Shown here piece after piece: positions 25,613-34,764 of a stretch of DNA of 64,000 nt. The notes under the pieces are model-generated. The model made no database searches and was not told the origin of the DNA. It saw only the letters and a program-made list of their open reading frames with translations. The translations under genes were made by a program, and so were the position numbers. This stretch comes from JAAZKI01 sp012799905 (lineage in GTDB: Bacteria; Verrucomicrobiota; Lentisphaeria; Oligosphaerales; Oligosphaeraceae), in contig JBMNFR010000013.1 of the NCBI GenBank assembly GCA_050949415.1, forward strand, positions 185,748 through 249,747. The letters are read 5' to 3'. The stretch's first letter is position 1, and each line of letters starts with the position of its first letter.

Positions 25613-27811
25613 ATGATGCCTTCTCGCAAACACCTCTTCCTGGCTCTCAGCCTGGCAGCGGCGGTCTTCGGCCTGAATCTGCGCGCCGAGGTCAAACTGC
25701 CTGCCGTCTTCGCTGACCACATGGTTCTCCAGCGCGAACAGCCCATCCCGGTCTGGGGCTGGGCCAAACCAGCCGAAAAAATCACTGTCAGCCTGTCGAC
25801 CGCACCGACCGCAGTCACCGCTGAGACGACCGCCGACCAGAACGGCAGCTGGCTCGTCAAACTCCCGCCGCAACCGGCCGGCGGCCCCTTCACCCTCGCC
25901 GTCGCCGGCAGCAACCGCGTCGAATGCAAGGATGTCCTGATCGGCGAAGTCTGGCTCTGCTCCGGACAATCCAACATGGCCTGGGTGGTCAAAAATTCGC
26001 TCAATCTTGAGGGAGAAAAGAAGCTGGCCGCTGCCAACAGTCACATTCGCCACTTCAAAGTCAAGAACGTGGCTTCCGGGTATCCCGAGAAGGACCTCCC
26101 GGGCGCCTGGGCTGTCTGCTCCTCGGACACGGTCGAATGGTTCACTGCCGCCGGCTACTTTTTTGCTCGCGAACTGAGCCGCGAACTTCCCGACGTCCCC
26201 ATCGGCCTGCTCAACTCCTCCTGGGGCGGCACCCGCATCGAACCGTGGACGCCTCCCGAGGGCTTTGCCACCGTCCCCTCCCTCAAAAACATCCACACCA
26301 CCCTCCAGCGCGCCAACCCGCGCCAGGACGAATACAAGGCCACCTTGACCAAGTACTTGGGCGAGCTCGATCAATGGCGCACCCAAGCCGCCAGCGCCCT
26401 GGCCGCTGAAGCGCCGCTGAAGCCGGCCCCGGCCTACCCGGCCAGCCTGATTCCGGGCAGCGAACGGCAGAGTCCGGCCGCCCTCTACAACGCCATGATT
26501 CACCCACTCATCCCGTATGCCATCCGCGGCGCCCTCTGGTACCAAGGCGAAGCCAACCTCCGGGACGGCATGCTCTATGCCGATAAAAAACTCGCCCTGG
26601 TCAATGGCTGGCGGCAACTCTGGCAGCAGGATTTCCCCTTCTATTTCGTCCAGCTCGCCCCCTACCGCTACGGCGACGGCAAGCAGGACAGCACGGTCAT
26701 GGGCGATTTCTGGGAAGCGCAAAGCGCCTGTGAAAAGATTCCCGGCGTCTACATGGCCGTCATCAACGACATCGGCAACGTCAATGACATCCACCCGAAA
26801 AACAAGCAGGAAGTCGGCCGTCGGCTCTGCCTGCTCGCCCTGGCTCACACCTATGGCAAGACTGGCATCGAGTTTTCTGGGCCGAAGTTCAAGGCAATGA
26901 CTATTGACGGCAACACGCTGCGCATCACCTTCGACCATGCCCGCGGCTTGACCACCCGGGACGGCAAAGCGCCAGATAACTTCGAAATCATCGGTGAAGG
27001 CACTGACTTTCTCCCAGCTGTCGCCAGCATTGACGGCGAAACCATTGTCCTGTCCCATCCTGACATCAGCAAGCCGGCGGCCATGCGCTTTGCCTGGCAC
27101 AAGCTGTCAGAACCCAATCTCACCAACGCTGCCGGACTTCCCGCTGCCGCATTCCGCGCCGGCGAGGTGGCGGTCATCGACTACTTCCAGCTCCGCGTCC
27201 CCGAGGCCAAGGACTTGACCCTTGTCTACGACCTCAACATCGGCAGCCACGGCAGTGACATCGTCTATGACGTCAATAACGCCGCCAATATCAAGACCTT
27301 CTCCCGAGTCGCCTATTTTCTGGAGTTGCAGCGTAGAGGCGAGCCGGTTCAGTATGTCTACGTTGCCATGGACGCCTTTACCGACGACCCGACCAAAATC
27401 GGCGTTCCCACCTTTGAGTCCAAAGCCGTTTTTCAAACCAAGGTCAGCAACCTGACGGTCATTTCGAATGTCAAAGGCATTGTCAACGGCAATCTCCTCC
27501 AAGATGCCGGCTGCATTGAATTCTGGAGCCACAACTACTCCCCTGGCAACGCGAAAGCAGTTCCCGGCGCCAGCGACCAACTCTATGATTTTGGGGACAC
27601 CATCAGCCCAAGCAAGCCGGACGGCTACGGCAGCATGCAGGTGCACAACTATGCCGCCAAGCAGACCATCTTCGCCTACAACGCCTGGAAGTCAGGCCAG
27701 AACGCCGATCTCGGCATCGGCAACAGCCCATCCGGCAATACCCGCGACTGGACCTTCAACAAAAACGCCTCCAACTACACCGTCAAGCGCCTGCGCGTAT
27801 TCGTTCGCTGA
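25613..27811 (+). CDS. Secreted sialate O-acetylesterase-like protein
   Basis: This 732-residue protein has a signal peptide (LFLALSLAAAVFGLNLRAE). An N-terminal jelly roll (VFADHMVLQREQPIPVWGWA) leads into an SGNH-type esterase. The serine motif SGQSNM gives Ser120, and DIHPKNKQEVGRRL provides Asp391 and His394. GALWYQGEANL is the conserved oxyanion/Asn block. The family removes O-acetyl groups from sialic acids and other glycans. The last 200 residues (LTLVYDLNIGSHGSDIVYDVNN onward) are an extra beta-rich domain, probably carbohydrate-binding, not found in minimal members. It lies 15 bp after the methyltransferase gene. Confidence 0.88.
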   Translation: MMPSRKHLFLALSLAAAVFGLNLRAEVKLPAVFADHMVLQREQPIPVWGWAKPAEKITVSLSTAPTAVTAETTADQNGSWLVKLPPQPAGGPFTLAVAGSNRVECKDVLIGEVWLCSGQSNMAWVVKNSLNLEGEKKLAAANSHIRHFKVKNVASGYPEKDLPGAWAVCSSDTVEWFTAAGYFFARELSRELPDVPIGLLNSSWGGTRIEPWTPPEGFATVPSLKNIHTTLQRANPRQDEYKATLTKYLGELDQWRTQAASALAAEAPLKPAPAYPASLIPGSERQSPAALYNAMIHPLIPYAIRGALWYQGEANLRDGMLYADKKLALVNGWRQLWQQDFPFYFVQLAPYRYGDGKQDSTVMGDFWEAQSACEKIPGVYMAVINDIGNVNDIHPKNKQEVGRRLCLLALAHTYGKTGIEFSGPKFKAMTIDGNTLRITFDHARGLTTRDGKAPDNFEIIGEGTDFLPAVASIDGETIVLSHPDISKPAAMRFAWHKLSEPNLTNAAGLPAAAFRAGEVAVIDYFQLRVPEAKDLTLVYDLNIGSHGSDIVYDVNNAANIKTFSRVAYFLELQRRGEPVQYVYVAMDAFTDDPTKIGVPTFESKAVFQTKVSNLTVISNVKGIVNGNLLQDAGCIEFWSHNYSPGNAKAVPGASDQLYDFGDTISPSKPDGYGSMQVHNYAAKQTIFAYNAWKSGQNADLGIGNSPSGNTRDWTFNKNASNYTVKRLRVFVR

Positions 27812-27895
27812 CCTTCCCTGCGCCAGCAGCAGTTTTTCCAACGCCGCGAGGCTGGCGCCTGCAACCATCAACACTCTAACCCCTACAGGTTCACC

Positions 27896-28441
27896 ATGAA
27901 AATCGCTGTTTTTCTTGCTCCTGGCTTTGAAGACATCGAAGCCGTCACGCCGGTCGATGTGCTGCGCCGCGCCGGCTTCACCGTTGTCACTGCCGCCGTC
28001 AGCGCCAATGGTCGCCAGGTCACCAGCGCACATGACATCACCATCGTCGCTGACGCCCTGGCTGAAGACCTCAAACCAGCCGACTTCGTCATGTCAATCT
28101 TTCCCGGCGGCCTGCCCGGCTCCACCAACCTGGCCGCCAGCAAGACCGTGACCTCCTTTGCCGCCGCTGTTCACGCCAAAGGCGGCTGGGCCGCTGCTAT
28201 CTGCGCCGCCCCCATCGCCCTGAAGGCAGCCGGCATCCTGGAGGGACACGCCTACACTTGCTACCCATCCATGGAAAAGGAAATCGGCGGCAACTACACT
28301 GGCCGCCGCGTCGAACGCGACCGTCGTGTCATCACCGGCTGCGGTCCGGGCGCATCCCTTGAATTCGCCCTCGAACTGGTTCGCGCTCTGGGCAAACCGG
28401 ACGTCGCCGACCAGCTGGCCAAAGGCATGCTCAAAGCCTAA
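27896..28441 (+). CDS. DJ-1/PfpI family protein
   Basis: This 181-residue single-domain DJ-1 superfamily protein starts MKIAVFLAPGFEDIEAVTPVDVLRRAG, with the conserved Glu15. The nucleophile elbow AAICAAPIALKAAG gives Cys103. The close match to the YajL/DJ-1 clade suggests a glyoxalase- or deglycase-like stress function in the cytoplasm; which of these is real remains debated for the family. It sits 84 bp after the esterase gene and just before a clear promoter, so it probably ends the upstream transcription unit. Confidence 0.88.
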   Translation: MKIAVFLAPGFEDIEAVTPVDVLRRAGFTVVTAAVSANGRQVTSAHDITIVADALAEDLKPADFVMSIFPGGLPGSTNLAASKTVTSFAAAVHAKGGWAAAICAAPIALKAAGILEGHAYTCYPSMEKEIGGNYTGRRVERDRRVITGCGPGASLEFALELVRALGKPDVADQLAKGMLKA

Positions 28442-28530
28442 AACATCCCCGAAAAACCGCCAGGACGGCAGCGCCGATAGGAAAAAACGCCCGGAAACCG
28501 CAAATATGCGGCCTTCATGCGCAAGTCGCT

Positions 28531-28559
28531 TTGCAAAATCGACGCCAAATTGTTATAAT
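28531..28559 (+). promoter_or_regulatory. Sigma-70-type promoter for the ABC-2 permease operon
   Basis: TTGCAA (28531-28536) and TATAAT (28554-28559) are separated by the ideal 17 bp. They point towards the permease gene that starts at 28675. The transcript would carry a leader of about 110 bases containing the small hairpin CCGCCTGGCGG. Confidence 0.6.
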
Positions 28560-28674
28560 ATGAATTTACCTATCAACCTGTCTCTGCTGCTGCCGCCTGG
28601 CGGCTGAAAACAGCTTCTCGTTTTGGAACAATCTAATCACCGGCGCCTTGCCCCGTTAAGCCCAGGAATACCAC

Positions 28675-30072
28675 GTGAAAGCCTTTCTTGCCATCGTCAA
28701 ACAGACCATGCGGTCTGCCATCCGCTCCAAGATCTTTCATGTCCTCTTCGCTCTCATCATTCTGGCTGTGTTCCTGCTGCCGGTGACTGTCTCCGGCGAC
28801 GGCACCGCCATCGGCCTGGTGCAGATTTCCCTCACCTACTCGCTGGGCGTCGTCATCGCCCTGATCTCCATCACGACACTGTGGCTGGCCTGCTCGCAGC
28901 TGTCCCGCGAAATCGAGGCCTATAACATCCACCTGGTCGTGTCCAAACCCTGCCCCCGCTGGAAAATCTGGCTCGGCAAGTGGTTCGGCATCTTCATCAT
29001 GCATGCCGTCATCCTGATCGTCTCCGCAATCGTCATCTTCTTCTTGATCAACTGGCGAGTCAGCCGAGGCAACTTCTCGGCTGAAGAACTGACCCGCCTG
29101 GACAAGGAAATCCGCGTCGGCCGCCGGGGATTCTACCCGCAAACCCCGGAATATGACCGCATGGCCGACGCTGAATACGAACGCCGCAAAGGCGAATTCG
29201 GCGACAATCACGACGTGGCCAGCACCAAAGCCGAAATCAAGCGCCAACTCGTCGCCAAGTCCGGCGAAGTGCCGCCAGCCACCGCCAAAGACTGGGTCTT
29301 CCGGAACGTCGCTGCCAAGTCGTCTGACGACACGTTGTTCCTCCGCTACCGCGTCTATTCCGGCTCGACGTCCAGCACCAACCAGAAGCAAATGCCCTGC
29401 ATCTGGGGCTTGCGTGACCCAGCCGCCCCGCCCTCAGTAGCTGATCCTTTCCGGTACATTTCCTTTAACGTAATGGGCGGCACCTTCCAAGAAATGCCGC
29501 TCAGCGCACGAAGCATTGACGCAAGCGACAGCGTGACCGTCCGCTACATCAATCCGCCCCAGGAATACTGGCAGGGCGTTGAGGCGACCCCAGCTGTGTT
29601 CCAGCCGGCGGACGGGCCGGCCATCCTGGTGGCAGTCGCCTCATTCGGCAACAACTACACCCGGGCCATGATCCTGGCGCTTTTGCAAATCGCCTTCCTG
29701 GCCGCCCTGGGCTGCACCGTGTCCGCCGCCTTCTCAACCCCAGTGGCCGCATTTGTCGCTGTCGCCTACCTCGTCATTGGACTCTCCATCCAGGCTGCCA
29801 TCACCGCGCCCCTGACGAATGACGACGGCTCCTATAAATACAAAAATGTCACCGAAATGGTATTGCACAAATTCGCCCAGGGCATGAGTCATATCATCGT
29901 CTCGGTTGACGACTTGGACGCGACTTCGGACCTGATTCGAGGCCGCTTGATTGAAAACCGCCGACTGCTCAGCACCGTCGGATACCTGCTCTTCCTCCGC
30001 ACCGGCCTGATTGCCGCCCTCGGCATCTGGATTTTCAATAAACGAGAACTGGGCGCCGTCATCAGAAAATAA
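28675..30072 (+). CDS. ABC-2 type transporter permease
   Basis: This 465-residue membrane protein has one N-terminal segment (ILAVFLLPVTV), two to three more by residue 125, a large extracytoplasmic domain (about 130-315) and a C-terminal hydrophobic bundle (LALLQIAFLAALGCTVSAAF onwards). The start MKAFLAIVKQTMRSAIRSKIFHVLFALIIL and the motif LSREIEAYNIHLVVSKPCPRWKIWLGKWFG are typical of ABC-2 exporters of the NosY/GldF type. The start is GTG with AGGA ten bases upstream. The cognate ATPase gene, normally adjacent, is not in the window. It is followed by the TPR-like membrane protein gene. Confidence 0.8.
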   Translation: MKAFLAIVKQTMRSAIRSKIFHVLFALIILAVFLLPVTVSGDGTAIGLVQISLTYSLGVVIALISITTLWLACSQLSREIEAYNIHLVVSKPCPRWKIWLGKWFGIFIMHAVILIVSAIVIFFLINWRVSRGNFSAEELTRLDKEIRVGRRGFYPQTPEYDRMADAEYERRKGEFGDNHDVASTKAEIKRQLVAKSGEVPPATAKDWVFRNVAAKSSDDTLFLRYRVYSGSTSSTNQKQMPCIWGLRDPAAPPSVADPFRYISFNVMGGTFQEMPLSARSIDASDSVTVRYINPPQEYWQGVEATPAVFQPADGPAILVAVASFGNNYTRAMILALLQIAFLAALGCTVSAAFSTPVAAFVAVAYLVIGLSIQAAITAPLTNDDGSYKYKNVTEMVLHKFAQGMSHIIVSVDDLDATSDLIRGRLIENRRLLSTVGYLLFLRTGLIAALGIWIFNKRELGAVIRK

Positions 30073-30153
30073 CAGCCTGCAAGTCGGCAAAGACACTTGT
30101 CAACGCCGACGCAACGGCTGCTTCACAGTACCAGGAAACACACTGCCAAAGCC

Positions 30154-31764
30154 ATGAAAAATTTCGCTCGTCCCATCCTCGGCTTCGCGATCGCCTTTGC
30201 TCTTCTCGGCCTGTCTTTGTCGGTCGTGCAAAGTCGCATGAACGCCATCCGTTACACGGAACAGCTCACTGACACGGACCCATTGGAAAACGCCCCGCCG
30301 CTGGTCGCCTTCACCAGCGTCGCTCTCGGCGGCTTCCGCGGCCTGGTGGCAGACTGGCTCTGGCTCCGCTCCAGCAAAATGCAGGACGAAGGCAATTACT
30401 TCGAGATGGTTCAACTGGCGAACTGGATTGTCAAACTGCAGCCGCGCTTCACTGGCTCGCATGCCTTCCTGGCCTGGAACATGGCCTACAACGTCTCAGT
30501 GACCTTTACCAACTTCGAAGACCGCTGGCGCTGGGTGAAGCGAGGCATCGAACTGATTCGCGATGAAGCCCTCGAATTCAACCCCGGAGACCCTGAGTTG
30601 TTCCGACAGCTGGGATGGATTTTCCAGCACAAGATGGGCAAAGACCTGGACGACGCCAACCGCTATTATAAAACCGAATTCGCCAAGGAGATGATCCGGC
30701 TTTTCGCTGACTACTACGGCCAGTGGGAACTGCTGCAAAAAGCCCCGGCCAATGAAGCCAAATTGCGCGCGGCCCTCGGTGACAACGAATTCTGGAATAT
30801 CCTCGCGAAACACGGCTATAAAAACTTCGATGAATTCGAGAAACATTTCCGGGAACTGGCGGTCATCCCCCCGGAAATCCTGCCCGATTTGCAGAAGGCC
30901 GGCATAGAAAAAACAGTCGAACTCTGCCTCCGCTATCGCTGGATGACCATGAAATACCGCCTGGACCCGACCTGGCTGCATAAACTCAATGTCAAATACG
31001 GCGATCTCGACTGGCGCCTGCCAGAAGCGCACGCCATCTACTGGGCTGAACGCGGCAAGGACAAATGGACTGAAGACAAGGACAGCTTCAAACGCTTGAG
31101 CTGCGACCGCATGCTCTTCCAATCCCTAAGCGCAGCCTTCGAAACCGGCAGACTGGTCTATCTCAAAGACATCGAACACCTCGAAATGACCCCGAATATC
31201 TCCCTGGTCGATGCCGTCAACAAATCCTATATGGACAGTTGGGACGCCTATGACGAAAACACGATCGGAGGCGCCTACGGCAACTTCTTGGTTGACGCTA
31301 TTGTCACCCTGTACAAATTCGGCCAAAAGAAGAAGGCGGCGGAAATGCAGGCTCATGCCAGGACGTACAAGCGCTATGGCACCCGCTTCAGCCCCAACTT
31401 GGATGACTTCGTCCTGAAAGAACTGGCTGAAGACATGGAACAGGCGTCCCAACCGACTGCCCAGGGAACCGTGCAAAGCTACCTTATGAACGCTTACTAC
31501 CAGTTGGCCATCGATGAAGACGAAGTCGCGGAAAGCTACCTGACCATCGCCAAGCAACTCTACGACCGCTACCAAAAATTCGTCGCCGGCACGGAAAGGC
31601 GCCGCGGCCTGCCGCCCTGGAACCAAATGCAGATCACCAGCCTGGAGACGACGAAGCAGCGCATCCCAGCCCCCATGGCCAAACGGCTGGAGGAACGCAT
31701 CCCCAGAGCCAAGGAAAAATTCATTCCGGAAGCCGGCGAAATCGCTGCTCCTGTGGTTCAGTAA
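30154..31764 (+). CDS. Membrane-anchored TPR-like protein of unknown function
   Basis: This 536-residue protein has one N-terminal membrane anchor (PILGFAIAFALLGLSLSVV). The rest is a helical, aromatic-rich domain with TPR-like helices (for example YFEMVQLANWIVKLQPRFTGSHAFLAWNMAY). Similar proteins stand next to ABC-2 permeases in PVC genomes, where they may act as periplasmic partners. I prefer ATG 30154, which places the membrane anchor at the N-terminus. An in-frame TTG at 30097 is possible, and neither has a strong ribosome-binding site. Only 81 bp separate it from the permease gene. Confidence 0.6.
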   Translation: MKNFARPILGFAIAFALLGLSLSVVQSRMNAIRYTEQLTDTDPLENAPPLVAFTSVALGGFRGLVADWLWLRSSKMQDEGNYFEMVQLANWIVKLQPRFTGSHAFLAWNMAYNVSVTFTNFEDRWRWVKRGIELIRDEALEFNPGDPELFRQLGWIFQHKMGKDLDDANRYYKTEFAKEMIRLFADYYGQWELLQKAPANEAKLRAALGDNEFWNILAKHGYKNFDEFEKHFRELAVIPPEILPDLQKAGIEKTVELCLRYRWMTMKYRLDPTWLHKLNVKYGDLDWRLPEAHAIYWAERGKDKWTEDKDSFKRLSCDRMLFQSLSAAFETGRLVYLKDIEHLEMTPNISLVDAVNKSYMDSWDAYDENTIGGAYGNFLVDAIVTLYKFGQKKKAAEMQAHARTYKRYGTRFSPNLDDFVLKELAEDMEQASQPTAQGTVQSYLMNAYYQLAIDEDEVAESYLTIAKQLYDRYQKFVAGTERRRGLPPWNQMQITSLETTKQRIPAPMAKRLEERIPRAKEKFIPEAGEIAAPVVQ

Positions 31765-31867
31765 GGCAGCCGTCGCCCGACTCGGGGCCTGGCAGACTGC
31801 CTGACTTATTGCTTCCAATTTTTGCCGCTGTTCCTTCAACGCGTATCCTGCTGGGTCTAATCGTAGT

Positions 31868-33241
31868 ATGACAACACCGCTGCCGTCATCTTTCCGTGAT
31901 CCCGACGCCTATGTTTTTCGGGCCAATGGCCGTGTCCGGCGCCGTATTGCTGCCTCCGGCCGACCTGACTTCCAGATGCTGATGACGTCCGGCCTCTATG
32001 ATGCCTTGACAGCAGACGGGTCGCTGACGCCCCATGAGTTGATTGAAGACACGGCCGAAGCCTGCGTGATTGAGCCGGTGCAGATTCCCTTTGTGTCATA
32101 TCCTTATGAATGGAGCTTCTCCATGCTTAAGGATGCCGCCCTGCTGACTCTGCACGTCCAGACCATGGCGCGCCAATATGGCATGACCCTGAAAGACGCC
32201 ACGGCCTTCAACGTCCAATTCCTGAATGGCAAGCCCATCTTCATTGACACCACATCGTTTGCCGAATACATCCCGGACACCCCCTGGGATGCCTATCGGC
32301 AGTTCTGCCAACACTTCCTGGCGCCTCTGCTGCTGATAACATATCGCGACCACCGGCTCCTGTCGCTCTTCCGCAATTATCTGGACGGCATTCCGCTTGA
32401 CCTGGCGTCCAGCCTGCTGCCGTGGCGAACCCGCTGGCGGCCGTCCATCTATCTGCACCTGCACCTGCATGCGGCCATGCAGAAAAAACACGCCAGCGAC
32501 GGCGGCCAGGAAACGTCTAAGACTCGCCAGCGACCGACAGTGAAGAAGGCGGAAGCCCAGGCAATGCTCGATAACCTGAAAAATCTCATCGAATCCCTGA
32601 GCTGGCAGCCAGCCGGAACCGAGTGGGGAGACTATTACGACTTCACCAACTATTCCGAAGAGGGATTGAGCGCCAAAAAGGACATTGTCTGCCGTTTTCT
32701 GGATGATGTCAAACCATCATCGCTCTGGGATTTGGGAGCGAACAACGGCCTGTTCACCCGTCTCGCAGCAGAATGCGCCATTCCCTCGGTCGCCTTTGAT
32801 ATTGACCCGGCAGCCATCGAAAAAAACTACCTGTACCTGAAGCAAAACCAGCTGCCGTGCCTGCTGCCCTTAGTCTGCGACCTGTGCAACCCCTCGCCCG
32901 GACTGGGCTGGGCGAACGCCGAACGCGACAGCCTCGCTCAACGCGGCCCGGTTGACGCCGCCCTGGCGCTGGCCTTGATCCACCACCTGGCCATCTCCAA
33001 CAACCTGCCTCTGCCCAAAATCGCGGAGTTCCTGGCCAGCATCGCCAAAGACCTGCTCATTGAATTCGTGCCAAAAACAGACTCCAAGGTCAAAATCCTG
33101 TTGGCCACCAGGCCGGATATTTTCCCTGAGTACGACTTCGAGCATTTCCTGGCCGCGTTCAGCCAGCGCTTCGCCATCCTGAAGCAAAGCCCAATTCCCA
33201 ACTCAGACCGCATCGTCGTGCACATGCGCCGACTGGCGTGA
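31868..33241 (+). CDS. Two-domain SAM-dependent methyltransferase
   Basis: In this 457-residue protein, the C-terminal half is a class I methyltransferase: LWDLGANNGLFTRLAAE is motif I (about residues 285-301), VAFDIDPAAIEKNY is motif II, and a late VDAALALALIHHLAISNNL is motif IV. The N-terminal 230 residues (FRANGRVRRRIAASGRPDFQMLMTSGLYDAL and then PYEWSFSMLKDAALLTL) resemble the N-terminal region seen in NoeA-like nodulation methyltransferases. The target is unknown, possibly a glycan or lipid. It is the last gene before the first hairpin repeat array. Confidence 0.75.
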   Translation: MTTPLPSSFRDPDAYVFRANGRVRRRIAASGRPDFQMLMTSGLYDALTADGSLTPHELIEDTAEACVIEPVQIPFVSYPYEWSFSMLKDAALLTLHVQTMARQYGMTLKDATAFNVQFLNGKPIFIDTTSFAEYIPDTPWDAYRQFCQHFLAPLLLITYRDHRLLSLFRNYLDGIPLDLASSLLPWRTRWRPSIYLHLHLHAAMQKKHASDGGQETSKTRQRPTVKKAEAQAMLDNLKNLIESLSWQPAGTEWGDYYDFTNYSEEGLSAKKDIVCRFLDDVKPSSLWDLGANNGLFTRLAAECAIPSVAFDIDPAAIEKNYLYLKQNQLPCLLPLVCDLCNPSPGLGWANAERDSLAQRGPVDAALALALIHHLAISNNLPLPKIAEFLASIAKDLLIEFVPKTDSKVKILLATRPDIFPEYDFEHFLAAFSQRFAILKQSPIPNSDRIVVHMRRLA

Positions 33242-33299
33242 ATTCCTGCCACAATACGGTCGCTTCGCGGCGATAGATACTCCGAACCTGGTTGACGTC

Positions 33300-33585
33300 G
33301 TACGTAGTTCAAGCTTTAGCTTGCTGTATGTAGCGCAGCCTTTAGGCTGCCGTACGTAGTTCAAGCTTTAGCTTGCTGTATGTAGCACAGCCTTTAGGCT
33401 GCCGTACGTAGTTCAAGCTTTAGCTTGCTGTACGTAGTTCAAGCTTTAGCTTGCTGTATGTAGCGCAGCCTTTAGGCTGCCGTACGTAGTACAGCCTTTA
33501 GGCTGCCGTACGTAGTACAGCCTTTAGGCTGCCGCACGTAGTTCAAGCTTTAGCTTGCTGTATGTAGCGCAGCCTTTAGGCTGCC
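33300..33585 (+). repeat. Array of eleven 26-bp hairpin units, copy 1
   Basis: Eleven head-to-tail 26-bp units begin with GTACGTAG or GTATGTAG. Each contains one of two short palindromes: CAAGCTTTAGCTTG (units 1, 3, 5, 6, 10) or CAGCCTTTAGGCTG (units 2, 4, 7, 8, 9, 11). Both arms of the 6-bp stem differ between the two types, so pairing is kept. There are no unique spacers and no reading frame. An inverted copy with eleven units lies at 42368-42653. Confidence 0.9.
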
Positions 33586-33900
33586 GTACGTAGACCCCAT
33601 CCAAAAAGAATTTTCTTCAAAACGGCATCTATGTGTCACCCCTAACGGGGCTCAACATTATTCTACGCCTCACCCAGGGCTTCGCTACGCTCACCCTGGG
33701 CTTTTATGTTGCTGGCTCTTTGAGCCGCCAGGCTTACATACGTTAGCCCGAAGCCTGTACAACAAGCACCCATCACAGGGTTTCGCACATTAAAAAGAAA
33801 TTTCCGTGTATTCCGCGTGTTCTGTGGTTACAAAAACAACTCTACAAAAAACCAATGTTCATCCGTATCCATCCGTGGTTAAAAAATAGGCTGTGGACGC
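33586..33900 (+). repeat. Composite dispersed repeat next to hairpin array, copy 1
   Basis: This non-coding segment follows the array. It runs from GTAGACCCCATCCAAAAAG through a CACCCAGGG...CCCTGGG hairpin near 33675-33702 to the pair CCGTGTATTCCGCGTGTTC and TGTTCATCCGTATCCATCCG near 33810-33880. The order and the two end phrases recur, inverted, at 42030-42367. No gene is seen. Confidence 0.75.
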
Positions 33901-33915
33901 TTAGCCACCCATAAC

Positions 33916-34725
33916 TTATTTCTTAGGCATACGCAGGAAGTCCTTGGCAATCATCCTGATTCCGTCAGCCTCGTCGCCATACCGTTTGACGCAAAAATTG
34001 CAATCATTGCAATTGCGGTCATAGCAATTCCGGTGCACACGGGCCGGATACATCCTCCGGAACGCCTCATAGCATTCATCCGAACAAAAGCAATATCTTT
34101 CCTGGCTGACGCCAAAGGCGACGTGCACCAAGTGGAAGCCGTCTTTTGCGGTGTCGCACATGCCGCCGCACCATCCACAGACAATCTGCAAAAGGTCGGT
34201 GAAGGTCTTTTGACGCTGCTCCAGCTCCGCATCGTTCCAGACGTACTCGACCCAGGAAAACGAACTTGCCGGAATCCTGGCCAGTACGACATCGCCCTTC
34301 ACCACCAGGCAGTCGCCGCCCTTCAGCACATAGGCGTGATCGCCTTCGACCGTTGCATCAGTCTGCCGCAGATGCACGCGGACACTCCCGGATTTCGGCG
34401 TGTCATAGCGGTTCCAGCCGCACGATTCACAGATATTCGCTGACATGTGCTGGCTGAGATGCTCGCCGCAAACCGGGCAGCGCCCCATCTTGATCACATG
34501 CAGACGCTTCAGCGATTCCTCCGCCGCGCTAAGCACTTCGCGCTCCGCCACCCTCAGCAGGCGCTGTTCCTGCGTGCCGTCTTCATCCTCCAGCAACGCA
34601 ATGTCAAGCTCAAAATTCGCCCGCTGCTCATCCGGCAGAAACGCCTTGCTGGCGCGTTCCGTGGTTGGCGCTTCCTCTTCCTTGTCCTTATCCCTTTTTC
34701 GGCTGAAAAAGCTCATCATCGGCAT
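33916..34725 (-). CDS. Cysteine-rich putative zinc-binding protein
   Basis: This 269-residue soluble protein carries several metal-binding clusters: CPVCGEH with CESCGW (about residues 83-104), CGWCGGMC, CFCSDECYE (a TRASH/MYM-like knuckle) and a closing NCYDRNCNDCNFCVKRYG. A middle segment (VRVHLRQTDATVEGDHAYVLKGGDCLVVKGDVVLARI) is beta-rich. No signal peptide is present, and the N-terminus is highly charged (SFFSRKRDKDKEEE). I cannot name a family. It lies 39 bp downstream of the TolC-like gene on the same strand, so it may be a metal-sensing or assembly partner. GAGGTGA precedes the ATG. Confidence 0.6.
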   Translation of the reverse strand: MPMMSFFSRKRDKDKEEEAPTTERASKAFLPDEQRANFELDIALLEDEDGTQEQRLLRVAEREVLSAAEESLKRLHVIKMGRCPVCGEHLSQHMSANICESCGWNRYDTPKSGSVRVHLRQTDATVEGDHAYVLKGGDCLVVKGDVVLARIPASSFSWVEYVWNDAELEQRQKTFTDLLQIVCGWCGGMCDTAKDGFHLVHVAFGVSQERYCFCSDECYEAFRRMYPARVHRNCYDRNCNDCNFCVKRYGDEADGIRMIAKDFLRMPKK

Positions 34726-34764
34726 AGCATCACCTCAAACGGCTGAAATTGTCAAAACATCTGG

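Noticed and set aside
33300..33585. CRISPR array
   Set aside because: The repeats are contiguous 26-bp units of two alternating types with no unique spacers, and no cas genes are nearby.
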